In this document: positions 44,725 to 55,254 of the stretch, piece by piece | Numbering within the stretch: position 1 is the first letter of the stretch | How the letters are laid out: each line of letters opens with the position of its first letter | DNA from: Anastatus disparis | Lineage: Eukaryota > Arthropoda > Insecta > Hymenoptera > Eupelmidae | DNA: 64,000 bases | Assembly (NCBI GenBank): GCA_017163975.1 | Contig: JAFFSR010000363.1 | Span: 1,268,001 to 1,332,000 of the forward strand | Reading direction: 5' to 3' | The notes under the pieces: generated by a model | What the model saw: only the letters and a program-made list of their open reading frames with translations | The model's database searches: none | What the model was told of the DNA's origin: nothing | Position numbers and translations under genes: made by a program

Positions 44725-45433
44725 AGGATCAATTTTACATTATACTACCTAGTAATAGTAGTATACATTATTTCCCTGACAATACTACAACACGGTTCGT
44801 TACTCATCTACCACAACAAATACGACTGCAAGGATATTGGAGTGTTGCACTTTCGAAGATCCAAATTCCTATGACATTTTAACATATTCCACCAAACGAG
44901 GACGAAAGATTTGTCTACGTAAAAAATATACCACCATCGTCGCTGGGGACTAATAAAATTGCACCGGTCGTTTCATCCATTAATTTTATACGTCCAGGTG
45001 TTTACAAACATTTAGAAAGTCTCGTGGAGGAGATGAACAATCTGAGCTGTGTAAAAGACCATCTACGTTTCCAGATAGAGCGTGGTGGATACGTATCAAT
45101 CAGACGCGTTTGTTTAACAGAGGAATGTACGCCAATTGATCACGTTTTAGAGTTGTCAAGGAATTTGAGAAAAATTCTCGGGTTTGAAACTGAAAAAAAT
45201 GAAGCTATCAAGGTCGATAAAGAAGAACACACTATAGCTAATTACCCTGCTAATCTTTCTAATGGGTTACCAACAACTCTAATGGTGTACAGTGACATCT
45301 GTGAACCTTATGTAATCGGAGATGTGCAAGGTAAATTGTTAAGAGCGGTTTCCTTAAATACTGAGAATTGCAAATATGGTGGTGTAAAAATAAAAAACTT
45401 TTCACCATCTATGTACACTTGGCGGAAAGGATA

Positions 45434-46253
45434 TTTTTCCGAATGTGTACCTCAAATGGCAGCGCCGCATATTTTACCACAGACATAAGAAAACTTCGAA
45501 TTATGCATTGAGTTTCGCATCATGATTATTTTGTTTTCTCTTATAGGTTATTCATGCAAAATTCAAATGATAACAATTTAAATTTTATTGCTCATATAAT
45601 TTAAATTCACAATATTAAATTCTATATGATTATTGAACTAAGAAATAAAAATTTTATTTAATAAAATAATAATTCGAATCATGAAAAAAGAAAGTAATAT
45701 TGTTTGTTAAGAGGCGGTCGGAACCAAATCGGTGACTTGCGGTATATATCAAGTCAGCATTTTTCGCTTTACGATAATATTTTGTATATTTTTATGGCTT
45801 AAACTATTTCAAATTATTCTTTATATACATGACTAGAGGAAATGACTATATTTTTACCATATGAATAAGTAAATAAATTATTATAAGCATTTATTACAAA
45901 TATCAAACTGACTTGACATATACCGCATGCAAAAAACTGTCGTGTCGATTGTTAGGTGGCATTTTTCGCTTTATAACAATATTTTGTATATTTTTGTGAC
46001 TTTAACTATTTTAAATTATTCTTTATATACATGACTAGAGGAAATGACTATATTTTTACCATATTAATAAATGAATAAATTATTATAGGCATTTATTACA
46101 AGCACCGAACTAAGTCACCGATTTGGTTCCGACCTCCTCTTAACTAAAATTATGTCATTAAATAATGAGTAACGATGATGCGAAATTCGCTCTATAATTT
46201 GGAATTTTCTTATGCCTGTGGTAAAATATGCGATTTTGCCATTTGAGGTTAAC
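45434..46253. mobile_element. Palindromic MITE in the minor capsid gene, with a second MITE nested inside
   Basis: Outer arms at about 45,434-45,540 and 46,147-46,253 are inverted copies (ACCTCAAATGGC, TTTTACCACAGRCATAAGAA). Between them sits a second inverted-repeat element at 45,707-46,143 bounded by TTAA. Confidence 0.8.
45707..46143. mobile_element. TTAA-bounded MITE nested in another MITE
   Basis: It begins TTAAGAGGCGGTCGGAACCA and ends TGGTTCCGACCTCCTCTTAA. Its interior also contains a ~150-bp direct repeat (TTTTTCGCTTTA...ATGACTAGAGGAAATGACT, copies near 45,759 and 45,961). Confidence 0.8.
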
Positions 46254-46359
46254 ATTCGGAAATAGATATAAGAGATCAACAAGGTCAGCCAATACCATTT
46301 GATTTTGGCACCTTGAAAGTGACGTTGCACTTTCATCGTATTAATTAATAAGAAAAAAG

Positions 46360-46903
46360 ATGAATTGTTACGAGGCATACTTTGACATGCAGATCGGTGG
46401 TGGTGGTAAAAATGGTAAGGGTATCGGACGTATTTACGTTGGAGCCCCCTACCAAAGAGGGCATGGTGGTGTAGGAAGTTTTCTAGCTGGGTTGTTTCGT
46501 CGTGTACTACCGCTACTCACCCATGATGCTAAAGCTGTGGGAGAGGAGGCATTGCGTACCGGTGTGAACGTTTTATCTGACGTTGCAACACAGAATACTC
46601 CAATCAAAGAATCTCTACGAAATCGTATAAAAGAGTCTGGCACAAATCTTAAAAGAAAGGCTGAAGAGAAACTGAATAAATTGATGGAAGGATCTGGATA
46701 TAAGAAACAGCGTTATCTGTCTGCTTTGCAGTTGGATGACGGCCATGTCAGTGTTAAGAGTACTCGAAGAAAGATTAAACGGCGCAGCACAAAAAATAAA
46801 AGGAATTAAGTCGTAATGAAGAAAATAAATAGAACCAGAAAAAAAAAGAAAAATTCTCGAAAAAGTAAACAAGTACGAACGACAAGAGATATTTTCGATT
46901 AAA
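46360..46903 (+). pseudogene. Gly-rich basic PX-type protein, outer Polinton, C-terminal frameshift
   Basis: From ATG 46,360: DMQIGGGGKNGKG at the N terminus (a possible adenain site), VGSFLAGLFRRVLPLL, GEEALRTGVNVLSDV, RIKESGTNLKRKAEEKL. The frame ends at 46,809. The conserved basic end (TTRDIFD) is found in another frame at about 46,816-46,903, directly before the major capsid ATG, so one shift near 46,805 separates them. Otherwise collinear with element 1. Confidence 0.75.
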
Positions 46904-46904
46904 A

Positions 46905-48229
46905 ATGGCGTTTTTACACACGCAGTCCTGTGAGTGCATGAAATCGGAATTGCTTCTATTCGACATTCCTCCGACACAGACTACTATCGAGAGCTCTAAT
47001 TGGGTTCAGTATAAGCCTATCTCCTCGTTGACTGATAACGCACCTATAGAATTTGTAATATCTGGAAATGGTGAAGATTATTTAGATTTAGCACATACTA
47101 TGCTTAGCTTGCGCGTTAGCTTATACACCACTGTCGATGAGTATCCTGGAAATGTGACTGCAGAACTACTCAATAAAGTGGCACCGGTGAATAATTTTAT
47201 GCACTCACTATTCAGCCAATTAGATGTACTATTTAACCAGAAACCTGTGACAGCTCCAAATAATGCCTACGCGTACAGAGCATACATCGAGACACTGCTC
47301 AACTATGGCCCTGCTGCTAAAAATTCTCATTTATCAACCGTTTTGTGATGTGACGATACAGCTGGGAAAATGAACGATGTGGGTAGTGACAACCAAGGAC
47401 TTGTAAAGCGGCGTGAATATTTGGGCGCAAAAAAAACTGTAGATCTTGTCGGGCATTTACATGCCGATGTGTTTAATCAAGAAAAGTTGTTACTAAACGG
47501 CGTTGAAGTAAGAGTTCGTCTAGTGCGCTCTCGAGATGGTTTTTGTCTCATGGATTCTTCAGGATACTTTGCCGTACATATAGAAGAAGCTTATTTTTTA
47601 GTTAGACAAGTAAAAATTAACCCAAGTGTGCTATTAGCACACGCAAAAGCACTTCCTAAAGCTACAGCTAAATACCCTCTCACAAGAGTTGAAGTCAAAG
47701 CTGTAACAATGCATAGCGGTATACGTGGTGAAACTCTGGATAATATTATTTTAGGGCAGTTACCTAAAAGAATAATCATAGGGTTTGTTCAAAACAAGGC
47801 GTTTAACGGAGACCGAATGCTCAATCCGTTCAATTTCGATCATTTTAACATCAATTTTCTATATTTGTTTGTTGATGGTGTTCAAATACCTTCAAAACCA
47901 TTACAACCTGATTTCAAAGTAAAAAGTTATACGCTGATGCATATCATACTTTATTCAGCGGTACAGGTGTTTATTTTCTCAATGAGGGAAATAAAATTAC
48001 TCCTGAGTCGTATCCAAACGGTTTCTGTCTGTTTGCATTTGATATATCACCCAATTTATTGGCAAATGAATGTACTCATTGGAATTTAATAAAACATGAA
48101 AGTGTTAGACTCGATGTCAGATCTAGCGAAACTCTGACAGACACCGTCAATTGTATAATTTATGCAGAATACGATAACATTTTAGAGATTGACGCATCGC
48201 GACAAACAATTGTAGATTTCAATGGGTAA
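46905..48229 (+). pseudogene. Major capsid protein, outer Polinton, one stop and one frameshift
   Basis: Starts MAFLHTQSCE at 46,905; the blocks NWVQYKPISS, LDLAHTML, AYRAYIETLLNYG and PKRIIIGFVQNKAF match element 1. TGA at 47,346-47,348 falls at a Trp of the homologue. A frameshift near 47,930 moves the C terminus, whose YAEYDN block ends at TAA 48,227-48,229. Length without breaks would be normal for the family. Confidence 0.88.
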
Positions 48230-48334
48230 AGCTATCAATAAATGGCGCTTACAAATTTTATCGGATGAAAAGACATCACCGTTACTCCTCAGTATAGCTT
48301 TAATCGTTACATTGGTCGGACAAAAAGTTAAATC

Positions 48335-48900
48335 ATGGATGTAGTCGTGGATATTCAGTGCTTAAAAGATAGCAATAACAGAGTTGTTCCAAAAGAAGTC
48401 GCCATCGTAGCTTTGAACGATGATTTTAGCGGTCATTGGATTATCGCATCGAAAAATCGTATAAACGCTTTTAGCAGAGGCATAAGAAGAGAAAATAATT
48501 GGCTTGCAGAACATCATCATGGTCTTGACTATTTTGACGGTGATGTCACGGAGAAAGCTCTCTACCAAAACGTTGCGCGATCTTACTCGGAAAGTTAGAA
48601 AAATTTACGTGAGAGGTAAAAAAAAGTGGTCAATTTCATACGGTATTACAGCGCGAGAAATTATAAATTTATAATCAAATAAAGATTGCCCGACATTTAA
48701 TCGGCTACCCTGGTTAAATAAGTATTGTCTCAATCACGCTGTAAAGACACCTCATCTAAAATATACGTGCGCTTTAAACAATGCGTACCGTTTAAAAAAA
48801 TGGTTATCTTTACGAGATTTAGAGCGTGATTCTGAATTTGTGCTTCAACCACTGACACTTCTTTGCGATGAACAGCCTGGAGATAATGGAAATTTTGAAG
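48335..48900 (+). pseudogene. RNase H-like Polinton protein, outer Polinton, broken
   Basis: Starts MDVVVDIQCLKD at 48,335 with PKEVAIVAL, HWIIAS and HHGLDYFDGD as in element 1. The frame is lost after 48,590. Homologous sequence with CALNNAYRLKKW is recovered in another frame at about 48,690-48,900, overlapping the protease start. The middle is scrambled by at least two shifts. Confidence 0.65.
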
Positions 48901-49383
48901 GTTATACCGTCTCACTCTGTAGGAGTGTACCCAGCAGATCAAATTCCGAAGGTGTGGACGAAACCGACGGCAAGTGTAGTGAACACTGATGGCCATACAA
49001 AACCCGGAACGCTTTGGGTGTGTATGTATGTTAACCGTAGTGGTACAGCTTGGTATTTTGATAGTTATGGAATGCCGCCTTTGATACCAGATTATATTAA
49101 CCGTCTACGTCGTAATTGTAATAGATTGCGTTGGAATACGGTAAAATTACAGAGTGAAACATCTGATGTGTGCGGCCAATTTTGTATCATGTTTTTGGAT
49201 TACATGACATCTGGATTGGGTTTCGAGAAATTTCTTAAAAATTTTTCTACTGATTTAGTAAAAAACGATGCTGTAGCCAGAAATTATGTACCGTTCAAAC
49301 ATGCTGACGACAACTTTTCTGGAAATGGTTGTTGTATGATAAGATGTTTTCAAAAGTGTTGTGGTAAGCTGTCATTAGTGTAA
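48868..49383 (+). CDS. Adenain-type protease, outer Polinton, catalytic His replaced
   Basis: Starts MNSLEIMEIL at 48,868; the frame is open for 171 codons. VGVYPADQIP, WYFDSYG (Asp region) and SDVCGQFC (catalytic Cys) are present. The position of the catalytic His, HW in element 1, reads LW (GTLWVCMYV), so proteolytic activity is not expected. The C terminus runs into an Asp/Phe/Cys-rich tail that is repeated downstream. Confidence 0.75.
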   Translation: MNSLEIMEILKVIPSHSVGVYPADQIPKVWTKPTASVVNTDGHTKPGTLWVCMYVNRSGTAWYFDSYGMPPLIPDYINRLRRNCNRLRWNTVKLQSETSDVCGQFCIMFLDYMTSGLGFEKFLKNFSTDLVKNDAVARNYVPFKHADDNFSGNGCCMIRCFQKCCGKLSLV

Positions 49384-49770
49384 CCTGATACTTTCTTGTC
49401 ACAAAGTCATGTTCGTTACCAAGAATATAGTGAGATCAGTATTGGTGGAATTTAATAATTCTATTGTTGGTTTCTTAGAAAACAAAACTGCAGCTGCAAG
49501 CCACGTGTCGATCAGACACGTTGACGATAACTTTTCTAGGAATGATTGTTACTTTCTTCTCGTGAAGTAACGCTCGCCAAAGAAATAATGAGGTCAGAGT
49601 TCGAGGAATTCAATAATAATTTTTTTGCTGATTCGGTAGAAAATAATACTGCAGCTGCAAGACACGTGTTCATTAATAATGCTGACGATAACTTTTCTGG
49701 GGATCATTGTTACTTTCTTGCCGTAAAAGCACGTTCGTTACAAAGAAGTAGCGAGAGTGTATTTCCTTAG
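49255..49770 (+). repeat. Three tandem copies of the protease C-terminal coding tail
   Basis: Segments with GCTGACGAYAACTTTTCT or a close variant occur near 49,301, 49,521 and 49,680. The second and third are preceded by ACTGCAGCTGCAAG and followed by GTTACTTTCTT. The first lies in the protease frame; the others are diverged duplicates carrying fragments such as ADDNFSGDHCYF. Unequal exchange or serial duplication is likely. Confidence 0.65.
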
Positions 49771-49811
49771 TCATTACCTTATCCCCTCCACTGTCTCTTG
49801 TGTTAAGCCTT

Positions 49812-49848
49812 TATATAACGAGATAATATTCATCAAGATGACAGTCAT
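49812..49848 (+). promoter_or_regulatory. TATA box and initiator of terminal gene, outer Polinton
   Basis: TATATAA at 49,812-49,818 and ACAGTC with its A 31 bases downstream (49,843), followed closely by TCAGTCGG. The ATG is at 49,897. It parallels the promoter at 14,126 in element 1. Confidence 0.6.
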
Positions 49849-49896
49849 TCAGTCGGCGTTCGTATCGTAGAAAGCTATTAGGAAAAAAGGAAAAAA

Positions 49897-50610
49897 ATGG
49901 CACATCAGAAGAAGAACTTTACACAGCCCATCTTTAATTCTTTCTACGGTTTGAACAAGTCATTTAAGGAAAAAATTTTAGTTGGTCTTGAATATAATCA
50001 ACTACGAGATGGCGAATTTTATCCAATGGTACGTTTACTCTCACACGATTTTCAAGGAATAGCTTTCACTACAGCTACGTGGAACGAGTTTAAGCTTACA
50101 ATTGGTGATACTGAAAAATATTTTGATAGTAATGCTGATGATTTGATGGAGCAAAAAGTGTACGAGGATTCTGAGGTATACTCAAAGCCATACTGATAGA
50201 GCCATTGAAATTTAAGAAAATTTCACCCCTACTTCTTGTCTGGTCAAAAGGTATCGACAAAGCATTGTTATGAAAAAGGTGACTTTCGAGTATTTACAAG
50301 GCGTTGCATCCTGCGTAGATGATAGGATTAAATATTTAACCACGCTTGTTAAAGGTGTTAGTGTGTGTGCAGGAGAGATTGTTGATCTTGAAGAAAAATT
50401 GTGCAGTGTTCGATATGGATCTCAAATAGATGAGCTGTACTCGAGTGTGATGATGATATAATTGCCTCGTTAATTACAAGTGTGGAAAATAAAATAAAAG
50501 AACCTGAAAATTGTATTTTTAAAACCGAAATTATTCGTGTATTTCACGAAATCACAGCGCTTCATGTTGATTCGATTGTAGCCGCGTTAAAATATCTTGT
50601 AGTTGTAAAA
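49897..50610 (+). pseudogene. Terminal Polinton protein of unknown function, outer Polinton, broken
   Basis: Starts MAHQKKNFTQ at 49,897 with FYGLNKSFKEKI and SHDFQGIAF. The frame stops at 50,196. VTFEYLQGVASCVDDRIKYL is picked up at 50,270-50,461, and the last helical part (EIIRVFHEI) lies in a further frame, ending near 50,610. Collinear with 13,229-14,043. Confidence 0.7.
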
Positions 50611-50952
50611 TAATTATAAGCGTATATTCACTATATTTATAAAATAATATTATACAATTATACTTATAAAATAAGTTTTGTTCACTATACATATACTATA
50701 ATTGTATCCATTATATATTTTATAAAACAATAAACAAAAAAATATAAAGTATACTCACCATCTTCTTCTTTCTTGACCAATATTGCACCTTATCCTAATA
50801 AAGTCGTTTTTTTTTAAATTTGCAAAATATTTTATTGTTCAATTAAATTAACTCTAATTTTTTCTTGATTAATTTGAATAGTTTAATAAAATTTTATTAA
50901 TAAATTTTTTTATAAATAAAAGAAAACGTTTGTCATCTCTAGATTAAATAAT
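50611..50952. other. AT-rich sub-terminal spacer of outer Polinton
   Basis: No gene. A minus-strand splice-donor-like or palindromic feature was sought and not found. Confidence 0.4.
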
Positions 50953-51081
50953 ATGTATATATATCCACGTGACGTCATAATGACTCACTCAGCTCCTGAT
51001 ACCAATCAGAGGTCATTTACCTCCGGGGAGGGTGGGGAGTAGGGGTTTGTTGTGACGCTCCATAGTGGTACCTATACTACT
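50953..51081. repeat. Right terminal inverted repeat of outer Polinton
   Basis: Ends GGTACCTATACTACT; the reverse complement matches 12,454 onward (AGTAGTATAGGTACCACTAT, then GCGTCACAACRAACCCC). The self-complementary half is more eroded here, but GAGGTCATTTACCTCCGG still forms the tip of a hairpin. Confidence 0.78.
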
Positions 51082-51087
51082 GACTAT
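51082..51087 (+). repeat. Right target-site duplication of outer Polinton (GACTAT)
   Basis: GACTAT follows the last base of the inverted terminus (CCTATACTACT). It is the partner of 12,448-12,453. Confidence 0.85.
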
Positions 51088-51115
51088 ATTCCCTTTGTAT
51101 TTTGAAATTTTGAAT

Positions 51116-52728
51116 AAAGAGATGCATTATCATATAATATATATCACGAAGATTATTCAGTTAAATTTTTAAATAAATCCATTCATTAATTATTGAGGAG
51201 TTTGGGTTCCAATATTATTTACTAATATTTTTCTATTTGGAATCAGAAATCTAAATATCTATATTCAGGTCCCCTATGAACATCTGAATGAAGGTATTCG
51301 TATTATGCAGAGGGCGGTGTTGGGATGGGCTGTCGATGCTTATCTCACATTAAATGCAAGCAAAACTAAGGCGATCGTTTTTGTCAGTAGTCGTTTCATT
51401 AATGACTTTTATGCTGGTGAGCCAAGAACGATTGAGCTTGAGGGAGGTGTCGGCATATCTTTCTCTGATACAGTTACGAGCCTTGGTGTTGTGCTTGACG
51501 CTAAGTTGTCTTGGGAGACGTATATTAATATGGTGACTAAAAAATTTAATAGGATAATGTATAGTCTACGGTTCTTTCGTCGGTACACCACTGAGTTCCT
51601 GCGTAAACAACTCGTAGCCGCCTTGCTGTTTCCGCACCTCGACTACTGCTCAGTAGCTCTGCTTAATGCTTCGCAGGGGTTGAGAAGACAATTACAAAGA
51701 CTTCAAAATTCATGCATGAGATATGTATTAGGCGTAGAAATGGGCGATCATATCTCTCCTCATAGAGCTGCGCTTGGTTGGCTGCGTACTGATTCAAAGA
51801 GACAGTATTTTATCGCTGTACTTATGTACAAAATCGTCCGCATGAATACTCCCGAGTATCTAGTGAGTCTCTTCACTAGATATGTACCTAGGGTAGCCAC
51901 TAGGGGAGAGATTAAGGACTTCGCGATGCCCTTCATGCGTACTGAGACTGGAAGAAACTCCTTTCAAGTTCAAGGTGCGCATTTTTGGAACTCCCTGCCT
52001 GCTATATAAAAATCTTCCATCCCTTGGTAGGTTTAAGTCGGCTTTGAGGACGTACTTACTCGACCTCAAGTAAAATTAATTTAAAGTATTTTAATTTTCA
52101 TGTTAATTTATTTTGTTTTGTTCTATATATAGATTTAAGGTGTAAATGTATTCATTAGCGTGAATGATGGATGAATGTATGCGGAAAGAATGAGTGGTTC
52201 TGTTATTATTAGAAGTCATGACATCTTCGGTATTAAGTTTTTATTCTTTAAATGTTATTAATATTTTATTTTTTAATTATTTACTAATACTTTGTTATTG
52301 TATTGTCCGATTTTATTTTTATAGTATTGTCCAATTTTATTTTTATTGGTGTCTTGACAGAGATTCCTCTTTTAAATTATGTATTTTAATTCTATGACCG
52401 ATAGATATTTGAGACTGTTTTTTATTGTAATTCATGTTTTCTGCGTGTATTGAGAATAGTCTGTGATATCACTTTTACATGGTGACTTACTGATACAGTA
52501 TTGTATATTAATTTTAATGATTGACTGTGATATCTCATCTTATTATGTGCAATACTTTATATAAAATTATTACTTATTATTTCATGTATAACACGCCTTT
52601 TTGAACTCTTTTTACAAAATATATCAATATCCATCTATCTATCTATCTTGAAAACTAATGATTAGAAAAATTTGAAAATGTAAATAAATAATCATCGTGG
52701 TACATGCTACAAGTTAATACACTGCCGC
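51116..52728. mobile_element. MITE remnant split by a LINE
   Basis: The left part (51,140-51,230, ATTCAGTTAAATTTTTAAAT and ATTCATTAATT) and right part (52,655-52,725, GTGGTACATGCTACAAG) match opposite arms of the MITEs at 26,099 and 53,319. The LINE fragment lies between them. Confidence 0.65.
51245..52651 (+). pseudogene. 5'-truncated LINE reverse transcriptase C-terminal part
   Basis: A 234-aa open frame (51,305-52,009) begins just after where the YADD box would be: WAVDAYLTLNASKTKAIVF, SLGVVLDAKLSWETYIN, then the LINE thumb and the LLFPHLDYCSVALLNAS and HFWNSLP blocks. The C-terminal GRFKSALRTYLLDL lies in another frame (52,020-52,070). The 3' end is an (ATCT)n run at about 52,630-52,650. 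It differs in sequence and tail from the LINE at 2-3.8 kb, so is another family. Confidence 0.85.
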
Positions 52729-52729
52729 C

Positions 52730-53318
52730 GAGATACTTTTGCCCCCCTTCGTCTAAAATCTACTTATCTAAAAAGTTTTATACCTCTGGAAAAAAATGGT
52801 CGTAACCTAAGAATTCCAACGGGATTCGAAAGATTGTTGAAAATTCTTTTAAAAACTATTAGTTTGATATAAAAAAACCATTTTTTTCGTATCTCTTATC
52901 CTTGTTTGAAAAGAAATTTTTTTTAACTTTGTTTTGACTTTGTAAAATAGTGTTCAATTTTAGTAGAAATCGTTACATTAATACAAAACCAAATAGGTTT
53001 TGAAGCTTATATTGCGACGATGAAAATGCAATGTCGAACGTCTAGATTCGACCTTTTAAACCAGAGTTATAAGATTTTATATTCAAAAATACGGTTTTTT
53101 TCGATGTATGAATATCTCTGAATTTAAGAGGAATAGAAAAATTTGTCAGAGAGAAAAAATGTTCCTTTTTGGTCAAATAATAATAATATATAATAAAAAA
53201 TTGATTTCGAAAAAAAATTTTTTTTGCCTTTTTTACCCACGTTGTTCAATATTTTAAAGATATCAAAATTTCATTACATTCCAACATAATGAAATAATTG
53301 TACTTTTAATGATCATAT
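52730..53318. other. Spacer with no recognised feature
   Basis: AT-rich with scattered poly-A/T runs; no gene, RNA or repeat was recognised. Confidence 0.4.
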
Positions 53319-53701
53319 TTAAGGGGATGTAAAACGGACACTACATCTGTACTCATGAATTTGGCCAATCTTTTCATTGTATTGCAAAACTTGATTAAAA
53401 GAAATGCTTTAGTTTGCAGTATTTACCATGAAGATTATTTAGTTAAATTTTCGAATAAATTCATTCATTAATTTTTCAGAATTCTGGGTTCCAATATTAT
53501 ACATTAAAATTTTTAGATTTTGTACAAGAAATCTAAAATTCTGAGAAACTAATGAATGAATTTATTTCAAAATTTAACAGAATAATCTTCATGGTACATA
53601 CGACAAGCTAAAGCATTTATTTTCTTAAAATTTTGTAATAAAATATAAAGATAGTAAATATTTATGAGTACAGATGAAGTATCCATTTTACATCTCCTTA
53701 A
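53319..53701. mobile_element. TTAA-bounded palindromic MITE
   Basis: Begins TTAAGGGGATGTAAAACGGA and ends TCCATTTTACATCTCCTTAA. Arms pair around a centre near 53,505. Same family as 26,099-26,611 but without the nested central palindrome. Confidence 0.85.
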
Positions 53702-54689
53702 TACAAATCTTAGAGTGATATTACAAAATATTATTTTTTTCCGCATTTATAATGAGTGTTTCGCAAATAATAAGTAAATTTTATATTGAAATATTTACTT
53801 TTTAAGGGGAAATTTTACTTCTATCTAGACAGTTTATAAATATAAATTCATAATTATAGACATAATCAGAAAAATTTATTCATGTTTCATATATTTTCCT
53901 ATCTTTATAATTGAGTATTAAAAAAAATTTAATATCAAATAAATAATTTTTTTAAATTGTATTTCATAAAATCTATGTTTAAACGATATTAGAATAAATA
54001 TTTTTATATCACGTAATGATAATTTTTCAAATAAGGTAATTTGATGTATTTTAAAAATTAATTTTTCTCTTATTAAAAATATTATTGCTTTAATAAAACG
54101 AATTTTAACATATTTATTTGTTAACAATTTTAATATAAATGACAATTCATTTAAATACAAACACGTGTACAAATGAAAATGTAATTAAGGTTAAATGTGT
54201 GTTATTTATGAAAAATTGTTAACAAGTAACTTTTTAAATAATATATTTTGATGAAAACTAATTTAAATACTTTATTCTCTGAATGATAACTGAATGAAAT
54301 TTTAATTTAATAAATTTAGTTATACAATTATAAATATATAATATTTATATAAATGTTCATCAAATAGAATTATTATTTTTTTAATATTAAAAAATAATTA
54401 TTACAATAGATTGTAGTTAAATAAAAATGTTTATTTTAATAATTATGGCATTGAAATTTATTTTGATGAAAATGTTATTTGATTGACATTTACATTATTA
54501 TTTTAACTCTATTTGAAAAGTTACTTGTCATCAATGAAAAAATATTTAATTTGTTAAATTAATAGTTTATTAATATCAAGAATTTTCTAAAAATTATAAT
54601 ATTTATGATATGCAAACCTTACTTGTGATACATACACTTTGTAATATTAATATCTCATTAAAATTTTTTATTAGATGCAAAAAGGATTG
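53702..54689. other. AT-rich spacer with no recognised feature
   Basis: Very A/T-rich; the open frame at 53,918-54,172 (minus) is Ile/Leu/Lys-rich low complexity and is not considered a gene. Confidence 0.4.
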
Positions 54690-54796
54690 TTAAGAAGGGG
54701 CCGAACTATCTGTCTTTGTCTAATAGCGTTTTTCATCATTTATGTAAACACTATCCGGTATAACAAGAAAAAAATAGCAGCCCCCGCTAGATATTA

Positions 54797-54971
54797 GTAT
54801 AATTATTAAATTTTGTAATAGCAACCAATTTTTTTACCGCATAATTTTTGACTAATTTGAGACCTACTAGCAATCTAGAATATAACCTATCTTTTTTTGG
54901 TAGGTCTCTAATTATTTAAAAACTAGGCAGTGAAAAATTTTAGTTGTTATTACAAAATTTACTTATTATAC
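54797..54971. mobile_element. Palindromic TA-duplicating MITE in the left terminal repeat
   Basis: This ~175-bp inverted repeat (GTATAATTATTAAATTTTG ... CAAAATTTACTTATTATAC) interrupts the left terminal repeat only. The right repeat reads straight across the site with a single TA, while the left has TA on both sides, giving a clean empty-site comparison. Confidence 0.8.
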
Positions 54972-55254
54972 TACCCTATTGAAAAAAATCATGTGATTAA
55001 ATTACATGATTAAATCATGTAACGAAATCATGTAACGAAATCATGTGATGAAATCATGTGATAAAGTTAGTGATGTATTGGTACAATTAATCATGTAATT
55101 TTTTAAAAAACATGTAATTTTTTAAATATCATGTAATAAACTAAATATAAGGAATAATACATCTATCAACTAGATGAATCTGTAATTATAAACTCTGTAT
55201 GTTTTTATGAAAGAATGAAGATATGTGCATTTATATACTTTACTCCAGCTGATA

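Larger units (their letters stand above)
44721..46348 (+). pseudogene. Minor capsid (penton-like) protein, outer Polinton, interrupted
   Basis: Starts MKDQFYIILPSNSS at 44,721. TAA at 44,880-44,882 replaces a Gln of the homologue. The frame then continues through RGGYVSIRRV and GLPTTLMVYSDIC to about 45,433, where a palindromic MITE is inserted. The last ~30 codons (PIPFDFGTLKVTLHF) resume near 46,254 and end at TAA 46,346-46,348. A single frame before the insertion shows that decay is recent or slow. Confidence 0.82.

Noticed and set aside
34628..47348. TGA recoded as tryptophan in the outer element
   Set aside because: TGA often falls at Trp positions, but TAA and TAG also occur at conserved codons, TGG is used for other Trp residues, and there are frameshifts and catalytic losses; decay explains it better.
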